Positions 44,929-55,783 of a stretch of DNA of 64,000 bases are shown one piece after another. The notes under the pieces are model-generated. The model was not told the origin of the DNA and made no database searches. It saw only the letters and a list, made by a program, of their open reading frames with translations. The stretch is taken from NCBI RefSeq assembly GCF_900109785.1, contig NZ_FOBH01000005.1:1-64000 (forward strand). The letters run 5' to 3'. The position numbers were made by a program, and so were the translations under genes. Positions within the stretch are counted from its first letter, which is position 1, and every line of letters starts with the position of its first letter. This DNA is from Nitrosovibrio tenuis (GTDB lineage: Bacteria; Pseudomonadota; Gammaproteobacteria; Burkholderiales; Nitrosomonadaceae).

Positions 44929-46743
44929 TTATGCGGCGGCTCGCGAAGCTTTTCTGCGCTCGTGTTCCTGTAGAAAACGCTTGCGTATGCGAATAGTCTT
45001 TGGGGTGATCTCGACCAGCTCGTCATCAGCGATGAATTCGATGGCGGATTCCAGCGTAAGCTGAATCGGCGGAGTCAGGGTTACCGCCTCATCGGTTCCT
45101 GATGCACGGATATTCGTCAGCTGCTTGCCCTTGATGGGGTTGACCACCAGATCGTTATCGCGGCTGTGGATGCCGATCACCATTCCTTCGTACAAGCGGT
45201 CTCCGGGACTGACAAACATGCGCCCACGCTCTTGCAATTTCCAGAGCGCATACGCTACGGCTTCACCCTGCTCGGCGGAAATGAGCACCCCGTTTCGGCG
45301 CGCGGCAATTTCCGGTCGCATGGGCGCATATTCATCGAATACATGGCTCATGAGACCTGTCCCTCGCGTCATGGTCATAAATTCGGACTGGAAGCCAATC
45401 AACCCCCGCGCGGGAATGCGGTAATCCAGCCTTACCCGACCGCGCTCGTCCGAAACCATGTCTTGTAAATCGCCCCGGCGCGCACCCAGAGCCTCCATCA
45501 CGGCGCCTTGATGAACCTCCTCCACATCCACGGTAAGCATTTCGAACGGTTCGCATCTGACACTGTCAATTTCCCGGATCACCACGTGCGGACGCGATAC
45601 CGCAAGCTCATACCCTTCACGCCGCATGCTCTCAAGCAAAATGGTGAGATGTAATTCGCCCCGGCCGGAAACCAGGAATGAATCGGTGTCGCCGGTTTCC
45701 TCCAGCTTCATTGCAACATTGGTAAGCAGTTCTTTTTCCAGGCGCTCGCGCAGTTGCCGGCTGGTAACAAATTTGCCTTCCTTTCCTGCAAAAGGTGACG
45801 TGTTCACCTGAAAGTTCATGGTCAGCGTGGGCTCATCCACGGCCGGCATCGGTAAAGCCTCGGGCTGATTGATATCGGCCAGCGTCGCACCGATACAGAG
45901 TTCTTCAACGCCATTGATCAGCACGATGTCTCCCGCCAGTGCCTCATCGAGCTGCACACGCTCGATGCCGCGAAAGCCCAGCACCTGGTTGACCCTGGCC
46001 TTTTTGGGTACGTTCGCCCCAGCCATTACCATTACATCCTGGCCGGGCTTGAGTCGGCCGCGACTGATCCGTCCGATACCGATTCGTCCGACAAAACTGG
46101 AATAATCCAGGGCGCTGATCTGGAGTTGCAGCGGCTCGTCTGCATTTCCCGCCGGGGCATGGACGTGCTTAAGTATGATGTCGAATAACGGGCGCATGTC
46201 CGTACTCGTCTGTTTCAGGTCCAATGTGGCGTACCCGTTGAGCGCCGAGGCGTATACCACGGGAAAATCCAACTGTTCTTCATTCGCCCCCAACTTATCG
46301 AAGAGATCGAAGGTATGATTCACTACCCAGTCAGGGCGCGCACCGGGGCGATCAATTTTGTTGACCACCACAATCGGGCGCAACCCCAGCGCCAGCGCTT
46401 TTTTCGTGACAAAGCGCGTTTGTGGCATCGGACCTTCCACCGCATCAACAAGCAGCAGCACGCCGTCCACCATCGATAACACGCGTTCCACCTCACCGCC
46501 AAAATCGGCATGACCGGGTGTATCCACAATATTGATATGTATGCCTTCGTAGTCGACAGCGCAGTTCTTGGCGAGTATGGTGATGCCGCGCTCACGCTCG
46601 ATATCGTTGGAGTCCATTACACGCTCGGCAATATGCTGATGCGCAGCAAAAGAACCCGCCTGATGCAGCAGCTTATCAACCAGTGTCGTCTTGCCGTGAT
46701 CGACGTGGGCGATAATTGCAATATTGCGTATGGGACGTGACAT
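44929..46743 (-). CDS. typA: GTP-binding protein TypA/BipA
   Basis: 604 residues, the standard length. Translational GTPase with [15 protein letters not shown] (G1), RGITI (G2), [10 protein letters not shown] (G3) and NKIDRPGA (G4). Domains II, III and V and the BipA-specific C-terminal domain follow, ending with the lysine/arginine-rich tail. It acts on the ribosome at low temperature and in stress. GAGG before the ATG supports the start. Confidence 0.97.
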   Translation of the reverse strand: MSRPIRNIAIIAHVDHGKTTLVDKLLHQAGSFAAHQHIAERVMDSNDIERERGITILAKNCAVDYEGIHINIVDTPGHADFGGEVERVLSMVDGVLLLVDAVEGPMPQTRFVTKKALALGLRPIVVVNKIDRPGARPDWVVNHTFDLFDKLGANEEQLDFPVVYASALNGYATLDLKQTSTDMRPLFDIILKHVHAPAGNADEPLQLQISALDYSSFVGRIGIGRISRGRLKPGQDVMVMAGANVPKKARVNQVLGFRGIERVQLDEALAGDIVLINGVEELCIGATLADINQPEALPMPAVDEPTLTMNFQVNTSPFAGKEGKFVTSRQLRERLEKELLTNVAMKLEETGDTDSFLVSGRGELHLTILLESMRREGYELAVSRPHVVIREIDSVRCEPFEMLTVDVEEVHQGAVMEALGARRGDLQDMVSDERGRVRLDYRIPARGLIGFQSEFMTMTRGTGLMSHVFDEYAPMRPEIAARRNGVLISAEQGEAVAYALWKLQERGRMFVSPGDRLYEGMVIGIHSRDNDLVVNPIKGKQLTNIRASGTDEAVTLTPPIQLTLESAIEFIADDELVEITPKTIRIRKRFLQEHERRKASRAAA

Positions 46744-47030
46744 GGATAAAACCTCGGTCGGAACAACAAAAGGGCGGCATTATATCAGGTAGCCGGAAAG
46801 TCCGCCCGCACCATATACGGACGAACGATTTGTTGGTTGGTTCAATAAAAAAAAGCAAAAGCCAATCATGAGAACGGTTTTGCTGATCTCCCTCTCTTTA
46901 GCCGCCCCCCCTGCGCGCAGAAGACGGACGAGCACACAATGCTATCTGCCCGGGGTTTCAGTCGTGTGTCAAAACACGAAAATGGGCAAGGAATGGAAGG
47001 CGTAGAAATAGAAGTAAGCGCAGAAATAAT
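46744..47030. other. Intergenic region upstream of typA
   Basis: No gene supported. A TATAAT on the minus strand at 46784-46779, about 36 bp before the typA start, is a plausible -10 with no good -35. Confidence 0.4.
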
Positions 47031-47060
47031 AAAACCCCCGGATTAACGGGAGTTTTTATT
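47031..47060 (-). terminator. Terminator downstream of the ComEA-like gene
   Basis: AACTCCCG...CGGGGGTTTT on the minus strand forms a hairpin with A/T runs on both sides, so it may work in both directions. Confidence 0.75.
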
Positions 47061-47082
47061 GGACGACGACTTATTGCTTGTC

Positions 47083-47382
47083 TTACTTGGCTGCCGGCTT
47101 GGCTTCCTTCTTAAGAGTCGTTGGGCCTGTCAGCGAGATATCCTTCCGAAGTTCATGGAGGTCCACGGTGACGGGGCTGATGCCCTCAACATTTTCCAGT
47201 TCGTCGGTGGACCTGAACGCGCCCGCCTTTTTGCGATAGTCAATGATCGCCTTGGCCTTGGCCGCATTAATGCCTTTGAGAGTTTCAAGCTCGGCCTGGG
47301 TAGCAGTGTTAATGTTGACAGCTGCAAAAGCCGGGTTGGCGATCGCTAACGTTGTGGCAACGGCGATAAACAACTTCTTCAT
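47083..47382 (-). CDS. ComEA-like helix-hairpin-helix DNA-binding protein
   Basis: 99 residues. A signal peptide ends near AFA-AVNIN, and the rest is a ComEA HhH domain: NINTATQAELETLKGI followed by AKAKAIIDYRKKAGAF and the second hairpin ENVEGISPVTV. ComEA proteins bind incoming DNA in the periplasm during transformation; small stand-alone versions are common. No other competence genes are adjacent. Confidence 0.9.
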   Translation of the reverse strand: MKKLFIAVATTLAIANPAFAAVNINTATQAELETLKGINAAKAKAIIDYRKKAGAFRSTDELENVEGISPVTVDLHELRKDISLTGPTTLKKEAKPAAK

Positions 47383-47866
47383 GGATTTTCCTTTTAAGTG
47401 AGAGCACGAGCAACATAAAATTTCATAATATAAAACGTCTCATCAAATGAGCTGATGGGAGCAATAGAATTGCCACAGGAGAATAACAGCAATTCGCCAT
47501 TTTCCCACTCAAAATCTTCCTCATTGTTGCATTGGAGACCGACAGGAAGCGATTGATCGCTCAGGGTAGGCTTTTTCCTCAATTGTTGGCGCAACAGCGA
47601 TGAGACCGGTAGGGCTCGAAATTTGAAGCAGGAGGCGATCGGCAAGACGGAGGATGGAGGAAGACGGATAGCGACAGGATGACGCGAGCGACGACCGGCT
47701 CAACAAAAGGCCTGTCAAGCCCGATGGGGCCGATATCGCAGGTGACCGCCGCAGGATAAATTGCGCAAAGCGGATTCACGAGCTCTGGATTAGCCGCCGC
47801 GATGGAGGGGAGGAGATCTAGGAGATCTTATTGAGAATGCGTCAGGATGCTTTGGACGCTCGTTAC
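47383..47866. other. Intergenic region
   Basis: No supported gene. Overlapping minus-strand frames up to 83 codons are present but have no ribosome binding site or recognisable sequence. Confidence 0.35.
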
Positions 47867-48460
47867 CTATTCGTTCTGCAAGACTGCCGGGGTGAACCGA
47901 ACCATGCGGCCCAGTTTATCCGCCACCATCAGACATCCCTCAAGAAACCGGCTGGTTCTTGTTGATCCAGGAGAGTCATCATTCATCCAGTAGAAGAATG
48001 CCGCCAGATAGATCGCGGCAAGCCCTGAATCCTCCAGCATTCGGTGAATGTAAGTTGCCTCGCGTACGGCGGCGGCGCGCATCCACTCGACGGTGCGTCT
48101 AACGCGCATCAATCCGGCGGCTTGAGCCTGAATATGCCCCGGCTCCAGTTTGCCGTAAATCATCTGCCTGGTCGTTTTTCGATAAGGATTAAATGCGCCA
48201 AGCCACGTCATGATTAAACGGTGCAAACGCTGGCGGGGCGTCAGATAAGGAAAATCCGATGCTTGCGCCGCTTTGAGCATGATGCTATCCGCATGCTCAA
48301 ACCAGGCATCAACGATGTCGTCTTTTTTTTGAAAATGAGCGCGCACATCATCAGGGTTGATTCCCAGCGCAGCCGCTATGTCGTGCAAACGCACAGCCTC
48401 CCATGATGTCCGCTCGCCGAGTTCAACCGCGGTATCAACAATCTGATCGATCGTGGCCAT
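47867..48460 (-). CDS. TetR-family transcriptional regulator
   Basis: 197 residues from ATG 48460, with GGAGG before it; the frame reaches 48532. The N-terminal helix-turn-helix is ERTSWEAVRLHDIAAALG followed by VRAHFQKKDDIVDAWFEHAD, as in TetR proteins. The C-terminal half, with FYWMNDDSPG, also resembles the COQ9 fold (which is itself TetR-like), so COQ9-type lipid binding cannot be excluded. It is divergent from the transporter gene at 48772 and could regulate it. Confidence 0.78.
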   Translation of the reverse strand: MATIDQIVDTAVELGERTSWEAVRLHDIAAALGINPDDVRAHFQKKDDIVDAWFEHADSIMLKAAQASDFPYLTPRQRLHRLIMTWLGAFNPYRKTTRQMIYGKLEPGHIQAQAAGLMRVRRTVEWMRAAAVREATYIHRMLEDSGLAAIYLAAFFYWMNDDSPGSTRTSRFLEGCLMVADKLGRMVRFTPAVLQNE

Positions 48461-48771
48461 ATTTCCTCCGCTGAGTGAAGGATTAAAAAAAGGAGCAGTC
48501 GACTCAGTCGAAACAAAGAGTGTAAGGCACATCTAAAGAGTGATCAATACCAGCGGCCCGCAAGGTGTCATCCACCGACCCGCACGGTTATGACCATTAA
48601 AATGCCCGCGATCACTAAAAATGCCAAAGCGATGCACCCGGACCAATCAGTGCCAGCAGACATGATTCAGCAACAAAGAGCCATGAGCACATTGTTCCGT
48701 CATGCTGGGAAGCGTAAAGTCGGATATTCTATCCTGAATGGGTTTTCAATCGCATAACGAATGGCATCTGT
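48461..48771. other. Intergenic region between regulator and transporter
   Basis: Divergent promoters of the TetR and TDT genes must lie here; no clear inverted repeat was recognised. Confidence 0.3.
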
Positions 48772-49890
48772 ATGAAGCAGTGCGGCGCCGTTATCGCCAG
48801 TGGTATCAGGGATTTTCATCCAGTATATTTTGCAATGGTCATGGCTACGGGCATTGTGTCCATTGCCCTTGAGGCGATGGCTTTCCCGGGCATAGCAAAG
48901 GTTCTGTTTACGCTGAATGCGGTATTTTATGTGCTGTTCTGCATCATGCTGATTGCCAGGGCGTTGCTCTTTTCGGCAAACCTCCTGGCGGACCTTCGAA
49001 CCCTGCCCCGTAGCTGGCTTTTTCTGACATTCGTAGTTGGAACCAATACCGTAGGAATGCAGCTTGTCATATTCCTTCAGGCCGGCGCCTTAGCGGGCCT
49101 GTTATGGCTGATAGCGCTGATGGGCTGGCTCATATGCATGTGTTTTATTATTTTCAATCTCGTCGGCATGTCCGAAAAATCCATCCGGGACTCCTTGAAT
49201 GGCACTACCCTGCTCATCGTTGTAAGTACGGTATCCGTAGCCCTGCTGGGAGTCCGTCTGCTGGATCCAGCAGACGCACACGCCGATTATGGCTATTTTG
49301 CGATATGGTCTTTCTGGGCCGCCGGTTTTATCCTGTATCTGTTTATCGCAGCACGAATCATTTACCGATTGTTTTTCAGCCGTTTTAAACAGGATGACTG
49401 GGACGCCCCTTACTGGATCTGCATGGGCGCCCCGGCTATCCTTACCCTGACGGGTTCTGAATTAACTATGTATATGCCTGCCATACCGCTATGGGATAGC
49501 ATGCGGGCCATTACACTTTGGATGACCTTTTTTGCATGGGTCCTGGGTACGTTTTGGATACCCTACCTATTGGTCATGGATATCCTTAAATTTACCCATG
49601 TCCCCGGTCCAGCACCGTTGTGGATAAAAATTTTTCCATGGTCGAGATTGGCGTTCGGCAGGCAGTACCATTTTTTTAATCCTCCTTCATGGAGCAGAGT
49701 CTTTCCCATGGGGATGTATACGGCCTGTACGCTTTCCCTGGCCAAGGCGAGCGGTTATGGATTTCTTGAGGTTATCTCAGGTTACTGGGGCTGGTTTGCC
49801 CTGCTGATCTGGTCTCTTACCTTGATTGGCACGCTACGCTCTCTGATACCCGCACGACCTTGTCGCGTGGACGATGCACGGCAGGGTTGA
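48772..49890 (+). CDS. TDT family transporter (TehA/SLAC1-like)
   Basis: 372 residues with about ten membrane segments. It begins with the family pattern FHPVYFAMVMATGIVSIAL, and includes LIVVSTVSVALLGVRLLD and WMTFFAWVLGTFWIPYL. The family exports tellurite, C4-dicarboxylates or sulfite, or conducts anions (SLAC1). Which applies is not evident. ATG 48772 is the first start and has no strong Shine-Dalgarno. Confidence 0.88.
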   Translation: MKQCGAVIASGIRDFHPVYFAMVMATGIVSIALEAMAFPGIAKVLFTLNAVFYVLFCIMLIARALLFSANLLADLRTLPRSWLFLTFVVGTNTVGMQLVIFLQAGALAGLLWLIALMGWLICMCFIIFNLVGMSEKSIRDSLNGTTLLIVVSTVSVALLGVRLLDPADAHADYGYFAIWSFWAAGFILYLFIAARIIYRLFFSRFKQDDWDAPYWICMGAPAILTLTGSELTMYMPAIPLWDSMRAITLWMTFFAWVLGTFWIPYLLVMDILKFTHVPGPAPLWIKIFPWSRLAFGRQYHFFNPPSWSRVFPMGMYTACTLSLAKASGYGFLEVISGYWGWFALLIWSLTLIGTLRSLIPARPCRVDDARQG

Positions 49891-50025
49891 GAATTCTCCG
49901 AATGACTCCAAAATAATCCGCTACCGATGCGATGCAGATCGAGAAAATGCGAGGTTATGTTCAATACACGCACTAAACGGATGCACTGAGCGAAATTCTG
50001 CCGAGTATGGTGTGAGCTAACCGTA

Positions 50026-50670
50026 TCAATGATTCATGGGCCGTATACAGCTTGCAGCACGGCCCATATCCAGCTCAATCAAATTCTTCGATATGTCTGC
50101 GGTTACACTGGCGACTGCGCGTTGCGTACCTTTTACGACGCCCTCGATGCCTCCAGTAACCGGTTCTGTAATCCTTGCAGAACATATAGCACTGCGTCCA
50201 TCAGTGGAACGCGTAATCGTCCAGCCAAATCTCGCCTGTACCCGATCGCCGACTATTGCATCAAACTGGCTAAGCTCAATCGCAATCCGGTAGCCAGGCT
50301 GACCGGGTGTACGAAGTGAGCGTGCCTCGTTTACAGCTCCAGTTTGACGGGCAATGCCAGCGGCAAACGCATCCCGCAGTTCGTAGTTGAATGCAGATGA
50401 CCAGCGATCCTGTTCCAGGATAAAAAGCTGTGCTTCCGGCCGTGCACCTGTTGAACGTACAACCAGCTGTGGACGGGCAAGCCGTTCTGGAACACTGATG
50501 GGCAATATGTCAATAAAAATCGGCGTAGACGAATCCCGCGATATGACTTTTCTCTCCGGGGACTCGGATGGAACCGATAGCGTATAAAACCGTGTTTCCG
50601 GAACGGATGCACAGCCAGCCGCCAATAATGCTGTTATCATGCCCAGTATGCCGCGCGCCAGGGGCGTCAT
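50026..50670 (-). CDS. pqiC: PqiC family lipoprotein
   Basis: 214 residues, a lipoprotein with signal peptide and AAGC lipobox (Cys about 20). The PqiC pattern ETRFYTLSVP and a long C-terminal beta/alpha domain are present. It is the outer-membrane partner of the PqiAB lipid-transport bridge. Its ATG overlaps the stop of pqiB by one base (TAATG). Confidence 0.88.
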   Translation of the reverse strand: MTPLARGILGMITALLAAGCASVPETRFYTLSVPSESPERKVISRDSSTPIFIDILPISVPERLARPQLVVRSTGARPEAQLFILEQDRWSSAFNYELRDAFAAGIARQTGAVNEARSLRTPGQPGYRIAIELSQFDAIVGDRVQARFGWTITRSTDGRSAICSARITEPVTGGIEGVVKGTQRAVASVTADISKNLIELDMGRAASCIRPMNH

Positions 50671-52343
50671 TATTTATCTCCCCGCCTACCTCGAATGACC
50701 GATTCAGGATGACGCTCCAGATAATCGGTCAATACCCGGAGAGAAGCCGCCGCGCGCGTTAATTCCTGTAGTGTCTGACGTAAATCCTGCTGCAGCGGGG
50801 CATCGTCAGACAAGACTCTCCCTGCCGCATCTAGGGTCTTGCTCACATCTTTCATTGCCATGGTAATTTCGGGCGCCACATCATTATTCAATTTCTCTGC
50901 CAGCTGTCCGGCGCTGTTCAGCGTTCCCTGAAGCAATTTTAACGATTCCTGTAACTCGTCGCCGATTTGATCGAAGGGAACCTTACTCAACTTGAGCGCG
51001 ATCTCGGACACCTGCGTTTGAATTTCCTCAGCGCTACTGGGAATAGTGGGCAACTCCAACAATGCATGGGAAGCATCCACATCGGCTTTACTTCTTGAAA
51101 CATCTCTTTTCACCGCGACGATTTTAGGAAAGAAATCGAAAGCAACATAAAGTTGTCCGGTAAGCAGATTGGCGTGTCGTAACTGCGCACGCAAGCCACG
51201 ATTGATCATAAACTGCAAACGCTGTTGTGCTGTGTACTTGGATTCTTTTCGATATTCTGAAAATCTCCGCCCCAGACGCTCCGGATAAATTTGCACCAGG
51301 ACCGGCATACTGAATTCTTGCTGCTTGGGATCATATTCAATTCCTATCGATTTAACCTGTCCTAAAACCAGTCCGCGGAAACTGACTTCAGCACCGGGCC
51401 TCAAACCACGCAGGGATTGTTTGAAATTGAGCAATATTATTTCCGCTTCGCCATCCTGTTCCTTTAACGCTTCAGTCTCGTTTTCCGCCAGGATGAAAGC
51501 GGTGTCCTCTTTGGCGCGGGGGCCGGAATTACCATCAGGCGATTGAAACGACAAGCCACCAAGCACAACAGTAGCAAGTGATTGGGTCTTTAACTTAAGA
51601 CCATCGGCACTAAGGTGCATATCAAAGCCACTGGCGTGCCAGAAGCGTGTATTGATACCGACAAATCTATCGTAGGGCGAATTAATAAATATTCGCATGG
51701 TAATGCCTTCACCATTGTCATCCAGATCATACGCGGTGACCTGCCCCGCTTTGATCCGACGGAAATAGACAGGGGAACCGATATCCAGCGAGCCCATATC
51801 GGCCGCATGTAAAATATACTGCTTTCCGGAAGCATCGCGCGTGACTATTGGCGGCGTCTCCAGCCCTGTAAACTTGTCTGTTTGCTCCGTCGAAACACCA
51901 GCATCGGCCCCAATGTAGGCTCCAAACAACAACGTGCTAAACCCGGACACACCGGAACCTGCCACACGTGGACGCACGACCCAGAAACGGCTGTCGGCTG
52001 CGGTAAAACTTTTGGCTTCCTTCTTCAATTGCGCAGTTACCAGAACGAGAGAGCGGTCTTCGCTAAGCGTTATCGACTGTACCGTGCCAATCTCGACTTC
52101 TTTATACTTAACCTTGGTCTTGCCAGCCTCAAGTCCTTCGCCAGAGCGAAACGTAATGGTGATTTCGGGGCCACGCTGAATCCAGGTCTTAACCGCAAGC
52201 GAAATTCCGATAATCGCGGCAAGTATCGGAATCAGCCAGATTAATGAGGGGATCCAGTTTCGCTGGCGCGCCTTCTCGGGTTGAGGGATCGATTCCGGGA
52301 AATCACGTGTTTGATCTTCATTCATATAGGTCTTCGGACTCAT
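50670..52343 (-). CDS. pqiB: PqiB MCE-domain intermembrane lipid transport protein
   Basis: 557 residues: one N-terminal membrane helix (IPSLIWLIPILAAIIGISLAV) and three MCE domains with the recurring KVKYKEVEIGTV, SPVYFRRIKAGQV and VSFRGLVLGQV signatures, then a C-terminal coiled coil that forms the trans-periplasmic needle. Its N-terminal region overlaps pqiA by 26 bases (ATG 52343); ATG 52325 is an alternative start. Confidence 0.93.
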   Translation of the reverse strand: MSPKTYMNEDQTRDFPESIPQPEKARQRNWIPSLIWLIPILAAIIGISLAVKTWIQRGPEITITFRSGEGLEAGKTKVKYKEVEIGTVQSITLSEDRSLVLVTAQLKKEAKSFTAADSRFWVVRPRVAGSGVSGFSTLLFGAYIGADAGVSTEQTDKFTGLETPPIVTRDASGKQYILHAADMGSLDIGSPVYFRRIKAGQVTAYDLDDNGEGITMRIFINSPYDRFVGINTRFWHASGFDMHLSADGLKLKTQSLATVVLGGLSFQSPDGNSGPRAKEDTAFILAENETEALKEQDGEAEIILLNFKQSLRGLRPGAEVSFRGLVLGQVKSIGIEYDPKQQEFSMPVLVQIYPERLGRRFSEYRKESKYTAQQRLQFMINRGLRAQLRHANLLTGQLYVAFDFFPKIVAVKRDVSRSKADVDASHALLELPTIPSSAEEIQTQVSEIALKLSKVPFDQIGDELQESLKLLQGTLNSAGQLAEKLNNDVAPEITMAMKDVSKTLDAAGRVLSDDAPLQQDLRQTLQELTRAAASLRVLTDYLERHPESVIRGRRGDK

Positions 52344-53019
52344 GTTCAGTCACGTCCCACATCAAACGGGGATCAAAACTGATCGAAGCTGACATGGTCA
52401 ATACCACTACCGCGGCGAAGGCAGCTATGCCCGGCCCGGGATGCACCACTGCGAAACCTTCAATCTGTACAAGTCCGGTCAATAGCGTTACCACAAAAAC
52501 ATCCAGCATAGACCAACGGCCTATCACGTCGACAATGCGATAAAGTTTTGCTCGTTCAAGGAGGCGCCAGCTACTGCGCCGCTGTGTCGTTATCAATAGC
52601 AGGATGATGACCGCCAGCTTGAACAGAGGCACCAGAAAGCTGGCAATAAAAACAATAAGCGCCAATACCCATGAACCGGAATTCCAGAAATAAACGATGC
52701 CGCTCATGATGGTGTCTTGCTGTTCCGCCCGCGGGAAAGAGAGGGTAATCATTACGGGCAGGGTATTCGCCGGAATATACATTATGCAGGCGGCAATCAG
52801 TAAAGCCCAGGTTCGGTAGAGACTGCCAGGCTTGCGCATATACAGCTTTGCACCGCAGCAGCCACAGCGCCCATGCGCGTTCACGTCTTTCCACAAGATG
52901 GCGCAATGATGACATGACACCATACCTAGCCTCCCCGCAGTCCTTATAGGCGAGGCGTTGACGGTTGGCTCAGCCTCTACGGGTTGGTCTGCTGACAGAA
53001 CGGTTCTATCCGTTGTCAT
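52318..53019 (-). CDS. pqiA: PqiA membrane protein (second copy)
   Basis: 233 residues. A zinc-ribbon-like CHHCAILWKDVNAHGRCGCCGAKL near the N-terminus is followed by four membrane segments, with YIPANTLPVMITL and LFKLAVIILLL as in PqiA. It is separated from, and overlaps by four bases, the upstream pqiA-like gene. E. coli PqiA has both halves in one chain; here they are two genes. Confidence 0.87.
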   Translation of the reverse strand: MTTDRTVLSADQPVEAEPTVNASPIRTAGRLGMVSCHHCAILWKDVNAHGRCGCCGAKLYMRKPGSLYRTWALLIAACIMYIPANTLPVMITLSFPRAEQQDTIMSGIVYFWNSGSWVLALIVFIASFLVPLFKLAVIILLLITTQRRSSWRLLERAKLYRIVDVIGRWSMLDVFVVTLLTGLVQIEGFAVVHPGPGIAAFAAVVVLTMSASISFDPRLMWDVTEHESEDLYE

Positions 53020-53723
53020 GCTTTATTCCCCCTTTCCGGTAAAGATGTCCGCCAGATATGGCGAGGATTAAATGACAGCACCGATGTCAGGAGGAAAGTA
53101 AGAGCGCCAAATGCCCATAGCGCAACGCCAGGCAGTACTGTTGCTATACTCGTCATTTTGACAAATGCAACAATGGCGCCCAGTAGAAACACTTCCACCA
53201 TCACCCATGGCCGCAACGATTGAATCAGGCGCCCCAGCACATTGACAGCGATGGGATATCCGGATCTCTTTTCGGACACGCTCAGCGAGGTAAGCAAATA
53301 AATCAGAGCCAGAAGTTGAATCAATGGAAACAGAATTGTGGTCGCCAGTACCAGAAACGCTACCAAAGGCATTCCTTCGGTGTACAAGGAAAAGACCGAG
53401 CCTATGAGCGTAGTCCGGCTGACAAAACCCCGGAGCTCCATTTCAGCAATCGGAAAAGCATTGGCAATGATGTACATAATCAAACCAGCAATCGCCAGTG
53501 GCAGAACATGCCTGCCGAGACCACCCGTATCGCGGTCCAATTCAGCACCACAACAGCGGCAGCGCGCCACTTCCTTACGGCCCAGCGTCGGCCTGCGGTA
53601 GATCGCATCGCATTCTTCACAAGCAACGAGGTCAGGCACTTCTTGCATGGTTAATTGATTGGGTGTTGGTCTTTTTCGGATAATTCTGACGCCGGCCATG
53701 AAGTCAGGGTTCGCCGGATCCAC
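53016..53723 (-). CDS. pqiA: PqiA membrane protein (first copy)
   Basis: 235 residues from GTG 53723 (ATG 53699 and 53648 are alternatives). It also has the Cys cluster (ACEECDAIYRRP, CRCCGAEL) and four membrane segments (IMYIIANAFPIAEMEL). As the first gene of the pqi operon it precedes the second pqiA with a four-base overlap. Confidence 0.87.
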   Translation of the reverse strand: MDPANPDFMAGVRIIRKRPTPNQLTMQEVPDLVACEECDAIYRRPTLGRKEVARCRCCGAELDRDTGGLGRHVLPLAIAGLIMYIIANAFPIAEMELRGFVSRTTLIGSVFSLYTEGMPLVAFLVLATTILFPLIQLLALIYLLTSLSVSEKRSGYPIAVNVLGRLIQSLRPWVMVEVFLLGAIVAFVKMTSIATVLPGVALWAFGALTFLLTSVLSFNPRHIWRTSLPERGNKA

Positions 53724-53929
53724 TGTGGCCCCGTCCCTATAATATAGTTAATTCATGACTCGCCGGCGAGAAATGGGCTCTCTCGTCCCATGAGGCGAAT
53801 GGGAAGCAGCTAATAGTATGCATGGCGCCCGCAAGCTCCATGCTGCGCTTGCCATATGCTATGCTGAAACAGATCCCCCGCTGAACTGTCTTTTTAAATG
53901 CATGGGCACAATGCCAACGGGAAGGCACG

Positions 53930-55783
53930 ATGGATAAAAAATTTCAAATCAACCTCTGGTACATCATTATTGCGATCCTCGGCATTTTGATGGTGCAGAA
54001 CCTGTATAAAGAATACACGAAGGTTGAGCCCATTCCCTACAGCCGCTTTCACACGCTACTGGAGCAGGACAAGATTGGAGAGATCGCTATTACCGAGAAT
54101 CATATTTATGGCACTCTGAAGGAAAAGAGCCCGGATGGGTTAAAGGATTTTGTCACTACGCGCGTCGAACCCGAACTGGCTGACAAGCTGGACAAGCACA
54201 ATGTGACGTATACCGGCGTAGTGCAGAGCACCTGGGTACGCGATCTACTGTCCTGGGTGCTGCCGACCGCCCTCTTCTTCGGGATATGGTTATTTCTCAT
54301 TCGGCGCATGAATCCTGGCGGGATGACGGGAGGACTGATGTCGATCGGCAAGAGCCGCGCCAAGGTTTTCGTGGAGAAAGAGACTAAAGTAACTTTTGCC
54401 GATGTGGCCGGGGTTGATGAAGCGAAGGAAGAGCTGGTCGAAGTCATCAATTTTCTGAAGGATCCGCAGGGGTATAGCCGCCTGGGCGGACGTGCGCCCA
54501 AGGGTATTCTGCTGATCGGGCCTCCGGGGACTGGCAAGACATTACTGGCGCGTGCGGTTGCGGGAGAGGCGAGCGTCCCGTTTTTCTCAATCTCCGGATC
54601 GGAATTTGTCGAGATGTTTGTCGGGGTCGGTGCCGCAAGGGTACGCGATCTGTTCGAGCAGGCCCGTCAAATAGCCCCCGCCATCATTTTTATCGATGAA
54701 CTGGATTCGCTCGGTCGAGCCCGTGGTGCCTATGCGCTTGGTGGACATGATGAAAAGGAACAGACGCTGAACCAATTGCTGGCTGAATTGGATGGTTTCG
54801 ACCCAAAAACAGGTGTTGTGCTGCTGGGTGCGACCAACCGTCCGGAAATTCTCGATCCAGCTCTGCTGCGCGCGGGAAGGTTTGACCGCCAGGTGTTGGT
54901 AGACCGGCCGGACAAGCTGGGGCGAGAACAGATTCTGGCTGTGCACCTGAAAAAAGTGAAACTCAGCGCGGATGTCAAGTCGGAACAGATCGCGGCGCTA
55001 ACGCCGGGCTTCACCGGCGCGGATCTGGCAAATCTGGTCAACGAGGCGGCCCTTCTTGCGACCAGGCGACGTGGTGATTCAGTGACAATGGCGGATTTCA
55101 ATAACGCAATTGAGCGCGTCGTGGCCGGGCTTGAAAAACGCAACCGCCTGCTTAACCCCTTCGAACGCCGCGTTGTGGCCTTTCATGAGTTGGGACACGC
55201 CGTGGTGGCGCTGGCCCTGCCGGGCACTGATGAAGTACATAAGGTCTCGATCATTCCACGCGGCGTTGGCGCCTTGGGCTATACGATTCAGCGCCCGACC
55301 GAGGACCGTTTTCTCATGAAGCGGGAGGAGCTGGAAAATAAAATGGCTGTAATGATGGGCGGACGCGCGGCGGAGCAAGTGGTATTCAACGAGGTCTCGA
55401 CAGGCGCCACCGATGATCTCGTCCGCGCTACCGATTTGGCCCGGGCCATGGTGCTGCGCTACGGGATGAGTGAAGCGCTGGGCAACGTTGCCTACGACCG
55501 CGAGCGTGCTGCCTTTCTGCAACCCGGCATACCCATGATGCAGACCCGGGACTATAGCGAGAAAACCGCAAATGCGGTCGACAGCGCAGTGCGTGCCCTC
55601 GTAGATCACGCTTTGGAGCGCGCCACCGGCATCCTGAAAATTAACCGCGCACTGCTGGGTCGAACAGCGGAAGAGTTGCTCAAGACCGAAACGCTGAACC
55701 CGCCTCAGATCGAAGCGTTGAAGCGCGAGATCATCTCAGGGCCCGCGCTTCCGGCTGAGACGGCAACGGCGGCGACAGCTTGA
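53930..55783 (+). CDS. ftsH: ATP-dependent zinc metalloprotease FtsH (variant paralogue)
   Basis: 617 residues. Two N-terminal membrane segments ([17 protein letters not shown] and [16 protein letters not shown]) flank the periplasmic domain; the AAA+ module has GPPGTGKT (Walker A), [15 protein letters not shown] (Walker B), the pore loop FVGVGA and the [21 protein letters not shown]; the protease has HELGH. Relative to canonical FtsH the Walker B continuation [13 protein letters not shown] and short C-terminus are unusual, so this may be a second FtsH beside a house-keeping one. It is upstream of a 515-base leader and rhlE. Confidence 0.93.
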   Translation: MDKKFQINLWYIIIAILGILMVQNLYKEYTKVEPIPYSRFHTLLEQDKIGEIAITENHIYGTLKEKSPDGLKDFVTTRVEPELADKLDKHNVTYTGVVQSTWVRDLLSWVLPTALFFGIWLFLIRRMNPGGMTGGLMSIGKSRAKVFVEKETKVTFADVAGVDEAKEELVEVINFLKDPQGYSRLGGRAPKGILLIGPPGTGKTLLARAVAGEASVPFFSISGSEFVEMFVGVGAARVRDLFEQARQIAPAIIFIDELDSLGRARGAYALGGHDEKEQTLNQLLAELDGFDPKTGVVLLGATNRPEILDPALLRAGRFDRQVLVDRPDKLGREQILAVHLKKVKLSADVKSEQIAALTPGFTGADLANLVNEAALLATRRRGDSVTMADFNNAIERVVAGLEKRNRLLNPFERRVVAFHELGHAVVALALPGTDEVHKVSIIPRGVGALGYTIQRPTEDRFLMKREELENKMAVMMGGRAAEQVVFNEVSTGATDDLVRATDLARAMVLRYGMSEALGNVAYDRERAAFLQPGIPMMQTRDYSEKTANAVDSAVRALVDHALERATGILKINRALLGRTAEELLKTETLNPPQIEALKREIISGPALPAETATAATA

